Shown: positions 60,821-64,000 of the stretch, one piece after another
Numbering within the stretch: position 1 is the stretch's first letter
How the letters are laid out: each line of letters opens with the position of its first letter
Program-made: the position numbers and the translations under genes
The notes under the pieces: generated by a model
What the model was told of the DNA's origin: nothing
Seen by the model: only the letters and a program-made list of their open reading frames with translations
Databases searched by the model: none
Assembly: GCF_000196515.1 (NCBI RefSeq)
Contig: NC_014248.1
Span: forward strand, 4,220,001 to 4,284,000
Direction: 5' to 3'
Length of the DNA: 64,000 bases
From: 'Nostoc azollae' 0708
Lineage (GTDB): Bacteria; Cyanobacteriota; Cyanobacteriia; Cyanobacteriales; Nostocaceae

Positions 60821-61615
60821 ATGATTAGATCAAAAATCCTGACTTTATTGAGCGATTTTGGCGATAAGGATGTATATGTAGGGGTAATGAAGGGAGTAAT
60901 TGCTCAGATTAACCCATATTTGATCTTAATAGATTTAACGCACCAAATTCCAGCGCAAAATATCGCCGCAGCTAGGTTTTGCTTGATGAATGCCTATGAT
61001 TATTTTCCCAAGGGTACGGTACATTTAGCCGTAGTAGATCCGGGGGTAGGTAGTCAAAGGAGAGCGATTGCCCTAAAATTAGAACAAGGCTATCTTGTCG
61101 GACCCGATAACGGCATTTTTAGCGGCATAACCAGCAAAAATCAGATTATTACAGCAATAGAACTTACAAATCCTAACTTTTGGCGCACATCCGAACCTAG
61201 CAGCACATTTAATGGAATAGATATCTTTGCACCAGTAGCAGCGCATCTAGGAAACGGTGTTTCTCTGCAAGAATTAGGTACAGAAATCAATCCCGAAACT
61301 GTGGTAATGGATATTGGCGAATGTTGGGAAACGACAAACGGTGTAACGGGTTATATCCAATATATAGATCACTTTGGCAACCTAGTCAGCAACATTCCCG
61401 CAAGTTATGTAAAAGATAAAAACTGGTGTGTGCAAATAGCGGGTTTGACCATACTAGGATGTGCAGCTTATAGTGATGTGGAAATTGGTGAAGCCCTAGC
61501 CTTAGTTGGTAGTCACGGTTGGGTAGAAATTGCGATTAATAGCGGTAATGCACAGATAAAATTACAAGTTAATTGGCAAGATGGGTTAGAAGTCTTGTTT
61601 TTGCAGTCTTGCTAA
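60821..61615 (+). CDS. SAM hydroxide adenosyltransferase (DUF62 family), 264 aa
   Basis: Belongs to the SAM-dependent halogenase/hydrolase (DUF62) family: ILTLLSDFGDKDVYVGVMKG (Asp that binds SAM ribose), LTHQIPAQNIAAARFCLMNA, VHLAVVDPGVGSQRRAIALK and LVGPDNGIFSG, then the C-terminal beta-barrel with IQYIDHFGNLVSNIPASYVK. Non-halogenating members convert SAM to adenosine and methionine. The frame is open from 60746, but MIRSKILTLLSDFGD at 60821 follows AGGAACAA and gives the normal length. It is intact and diverges from the 53-aa gene. Confidence 0.88.
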   Translation: MIRSKILTLLSDFGDKDVYVGVMKGVIAQINPYLILIDLTHQIPAQNIAAARFCLMNAYDYFPKGTVHLAVVDPGVGSQRRAIALKLEQGYLVGPDNGIFSGITSKNQIITAIELTNPNFWRTSEPSSTFNGIDIFAPVAAHLGNGVSLQELGTEINPETVVMDIGECWETTNGVTGYIQYIDHFGNLVSNIPASYVKDKNWCVQIAGLTILGCAAYSDVEIGEALALVGSHGWVEIAINSGNAQIKLQVNWQDGLEVLFLQSC

Positions 61616-61761
61616 TTTATACTATGCGAATTAGAGGTATTGGCAGAGAGGGAAGTTTCGCGCAAAGGAAGAAAGGAGGAAATATGCAGAGAAATACATA
61701 AAAGCTTTTGTAAATAGGAATGTCAGCCTATTCTATTTGGGATAACCCCTCAACATATATT

Positions 61762-61928
61762 AGACCTCTTGCAGAATTAATTTCATGTTATAATAGTAGG
61801 TTTTCTTTGTTCAAGCCAAAAGTTAGAGTTACACGGTTATGTTTGAATTAGCGATCGCAAAGAACACCAAAAATACATAAAATCTAAAACTCGCTATCAT
61901 ACCACATAAACAATTTTGCAAGAGGTCT
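61762..61928. repeat. MITE with AGACCTCTTGCA terminal repeats
   Basis: AGACCTCTTGCAGAATT (61762-61778) pairs with AATTTTGCAAGAGGTCT (61912-61928). ATT occurs directly outside both ends (a possible 3-bp target duplication). The 133-bp interior has no ORF but includes a HIP1 site. A truncated relative lies at 43265-43377. Confidence 0.8.
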
Positions 61929-62142
61929 ATTGATCGTACACTAGCAGCGGAACCATTGCATAAAAAAATAGTGCGTTTAAGTTGGGCTCTCTATATTTGT
62001 GGGTGGTGTTGGTTTCTACATATTGATTATTAATCAATTCAGTCAACATGACATCCTGTAAATCCTTAAATTCTGTCAATCCTGATTCAGACAAGAATAC
62101 GATATAATTTAGATAAATCCCGCATTGAAAAAAGATAAAAAT

Positions 62143-62270
62143 ATGCAAATTACCATCAACATTCCTGAAGATATAGGCAACCAATTACAGGAAAACTGGT
62201 AACACTTACCACAAAAAGTTTTAGAATCTGTAGCAATCGAAGCTTGTAGCAATCAAAGCTTATAGAAATA
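62143..62270 (+). pseudogene. UPF0175-type antitoxin, broken
   Basis: MQITINIPEDIGNQLQENW then a TAA in frame, then HLPQKVLESVAIEACSNQSL. This is the N-terminus of UPF0175 antitoxins (partners of DUF3368 PIN toxins), truncated by a stop at codon 20. A PIN-family remnant also exists at 19.7 kb, but the two are not adjacent. Confidence 0.55.
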
Positions 62271-62398
62271 AAATCATGACTTCTATACAAGTTTAAAAAC
62301 TTCTGGAATTTCCTTCACTATGAGAAACTGAATATTCTTTAAAAAGATCTCAGATTTCTGTATATGATTCCCAGGAATCTTTAAATAAAGATACTCAA

Positions 62399-62516
62399 AG
62401 CAAGACTTTATGAGAAGCTCTTCAAGAAATTCAGCAAATCTGTATTGAAGAAGATTATTTTTTAGAAACGCCCTCTCGTCAAGACCACCCCAATCCCTTT
62501 CATTAATAGCGACCAT
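62399..62516 (+). pseudogene. Small protein remnant
   Basis: A plus-strand segment reads EALQEIQQICIEEDYFLETP and SRQDHPNPFH to a TAA at about 62505. It resembles the C-terminus of small cyanobacterial proteins found beside toxin-antitoxin pairs. Upstream it is broken by stops. No function is assigned. Confidence 0.35.
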
Positions 62517-62623
62517 GACATTTTTGTGTGATAATAATATTAATTATTAGTGAACTTGCCAGACCTCAACCTAATGCTGGTGTTTTAATCTGGATACAGA
62601 ATTTATCTTATATAAATAAATAT

Positions 62624-62639
62624 TAGTGTAATTACACTA
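62624..62639. promoter_or_regulatory. Perfect 16-bp palindrome
   Basis: TAGTGTAATTACACTA (62624-62639) is a perfect palindrome 6 bp upstream of the first ATG of the ISKra4-like element. It could be an operator or the end of the IS. It also fits GTA-N8-TAC loosely only by chance. Confidence 0.4.
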
Positions 62640-62645
62640 GAAGAA

Positions 62646-63967
62646 ATGTGTTATGGTTTAACCTCAAAACCTAACCCGAAAATGCAAAATTGTTTTGATA
62701 ATTTTATCAAAAAAAACTGCCAAATATTGCCTATTGCCGATGAAATAGCTAAACGCTGTGGTAAACTACGAGGCCAACAAAGATTAACTGGTAAAACTGT
62801 CACCTAAGCATAACCGTCTTGGGAGGATACACTATTGGAAGATACACAAGTGATAGGAGAATATAAGGATAAACAAGTGTGGATTAGCAACCATGAACCA
62901 GGATAAAAGAACGGCTCAAAGCCTGCTTAGAAGAATAGGCAACATTGTTATATGAAGAAGCAGACAAAAGTCAGATAACAGACTTGGAAGGCATAGAAAA
63001 AATAGTAAGGAGTCAAATATTAGAAGTGGTAAGTCCAGAAATAGCCTTTTTTTTTATTGAAGAAACAACCGGAAGGAAAGTAGGTAAGACTAGGAAAGTC
63101 AAAACCTTGGTAGGAGAACTAAAACTAAAAGCTAAACAGTTGAAGAGACTGGGTTTGAAGCCAAGAAGTCGATTAAGTCCATTACTTCAAAAGTGCTGCT
63201 TGAGGCTATCAGCTAAGAAAGGAATCATATCAAAAAGCAGAAGTTGAAATTGAGGCATTAACAGGAGTAAAAGTTGGCTATAGGAGGCAAAAAAAACTAG
63301 TTGTGGAAGAAGATTGGGAGCTACCACAAGGAAAACAAGCTGTCTGTGAAGTGAGTATAGATGGTGGAAAAGTACGACTAGGGGGCAAACACCACAAGCA
63401 GGCTGGTACTGGCGAGACTATAAAACCCTTCGTCTACAAGGAATTTATGATGGCGCATTTTTTGATAACAACCAATCATTAGTTGATTATGTTAATACCC
63501 AGTCTTTGGTTAACCCCCTTGTGTGTTTGGGGGATGGTCATGATGGAGTTTGGAATTTAGTTAAAGAGTTTGGAACTGAAAAATTCAAACCTTTGGAAAT
63601 TTTGGATTGGTATCACCTCAAAGAGAATCTTTATCAAATTGGTGGTTCTTTCAACCGTCTCCAAGCTGTTGAGAGTTTATTGTGGTAAGGTCAGATAGAG
63701 CCAATTCAAGCCTTATTTAAGAATTGTCGAGGCAAACAAGTTAAGAAGTTTTTCGACATAAGCGAAAAACATCCCACTAGCATTATTAACTACATCTACT
63801 ACCGAGCTAAACAACTGTGTTCTATTGGTTCTGGATCTGTCGAATCTGCTATTCAACAGATTGGAACAAGGATTAAAATTTCTGGCCCACAGTGGAATGT
63901 TGAAAGTGTCTACCAAATCCTTTCCCTTCCTTGTGCTTATCTCAATGGTTTGCTTCCTATTTGAGTT
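62646..63967 (+). mobile_element. ISKra4-like element, transposase broken (inactive)
   Basis: N-terminal region MCYGLTSKPNPKMQNCFDNF and IADEIAKRCGKLRGQQRLTG, several stops, then YEEADKSQITDLEGIEKIVR (62945), FIEETTGRKVGKTRKVKTLV, a frameshift near 63240, the catalytic-type SIDGGKVRLGG, DGAFFDNNQSLVDYVNTQSL, CLGDGHDGVWNLVKEFGTEK, LDWYHLKENLYQIGG, a TAG at 63686, and SGSVESAIQQIGTRIKISGP to 63964. Signatures match the ISKra4 family DDE transposases. The right end reaches the window edge. Confidence 0.7.
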
Positions 63968-64000
63968 TTTCTGCCAAAACTCTATCCTCCCGATAGATTA

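Noticed and set aside
61927-62516. Minus-strand ORFs of 85 and 77 codons
   Set aside because: They run opposite the broken antitoxin and a small remnant whose plus-strand sequence is more protein-like.
62624-62639. NtcA-type binding site
   Set aside because: The palindrome TAGTGTAATTACACTA lacks the GTA-N8-TAC spacing and sits before a dead IS, not a nitrogen gene.

Overview
The window looks like the chromosome of a filamentous, heterocyst-type cyanobacterium (Nostocales). The evidence is an intact ycf3 photosystem I assembly gene, many HIP1 octamers (GCGATCGC, e.g. near 3154, 5359, 27702, 37655, 46477, 58984, 59147), heptameric tandem repeats beside genes, and cyanobacterial lineage proteins (DUF3727, ComFB, a SigG-like ECF sigma factor, DUF3598). 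Its most striking property is decay: roughly half of the recognisable genes carry in-frame stops, frameshifts, truncations or insertions, and at least eight IS or transposon families are present. A reductively evolving symbiont such as the Azolla cyanobiont would fit, but that is inference.

Layout. 0.8-6 kb is mostly intact housekeeping: a small ORF, a GNAT acetyltransferase overlapping ruvX, a DUF3727 gene, a YqeG-type phosphatase and proB, whose start codon lies inside a heptamer repeat. 6-9.2 kb has two remnants, an intact class I lysyl-tRNA synthetase and a metallo-beta-lactamase-fold protein. 9.4-15.1 kb is a graveyard (S66 peptidase, Lin0512, DUF3598, glycerol kinase) with one intact exported protein. 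15.3-20.1 kb holds two inverted, dead IS701-like copies around a DUF4062 fragment, plus a PIN-domain gene split by a TA-flanked MITE. 20.2-24.2 kb is a wholly decayed minus-strand run: GHMP kinase, GalU-like nucleotidyltransferase, FAD-dependent carotenoid isomerase-like gene. 24.9-28.6 kb carries an intact XPB-like helicase and Bax1-like (DUF790) nuclease with a broken third gene. 28.6-35.5 kb is a broken class III cyclase followed by a hybrid histidine kinase interrupted by IS66 and IS1634-type elements.

35.6-40 kb is intact again: M23 peptidase, ComFB protein, L,D-transpeptidase, ECF sigma factor and its putative anti-sigma partner. 40.2-43.3 kb is an ISAzo13 element into which an IS630 element and a TA-bounded element carrying a deleted IS5 were stacked at one TA. 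44.1-47.6 kb is a TRAP transporter locus in which each of the three genes has exactly one nonsense codon. leuS is intact at 47.9-50.5 kb. 50.6-57.1 kb is a nest: an IS5-like transposase gene split by a Tn3-family transposon (with tyrosine recombinase and HTH/zinc-ribbon gene) and by a second IS66 copy. 57.1-61.6 kb is intact: RHH protein, glutaredoxin-like protein, murE, ycf3, gatC, a 53-aa protein and a SAM hydroxide adenosyltransferase. The window ends in a MITE, antitoxin remnants and a broken ISKra4-like element.

Functionally, the surviving genes serve translation (LysRS, LeuRS, GatC), cell wall (MurE, M23, L,D-transpeptidase), photosystem I assembly, proline synthesis, DNA repair or processing (RuvX, XPB-Bax1) and stress signalling (sigma/anti-sigma, ComFB). 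What has been lost is mostly accessory: organic solute uptake (TRAP), glycerol use, sensory signalling, defence and toxin-antitoxin functions. I found no rRNA, tRNA or CRISPR array.
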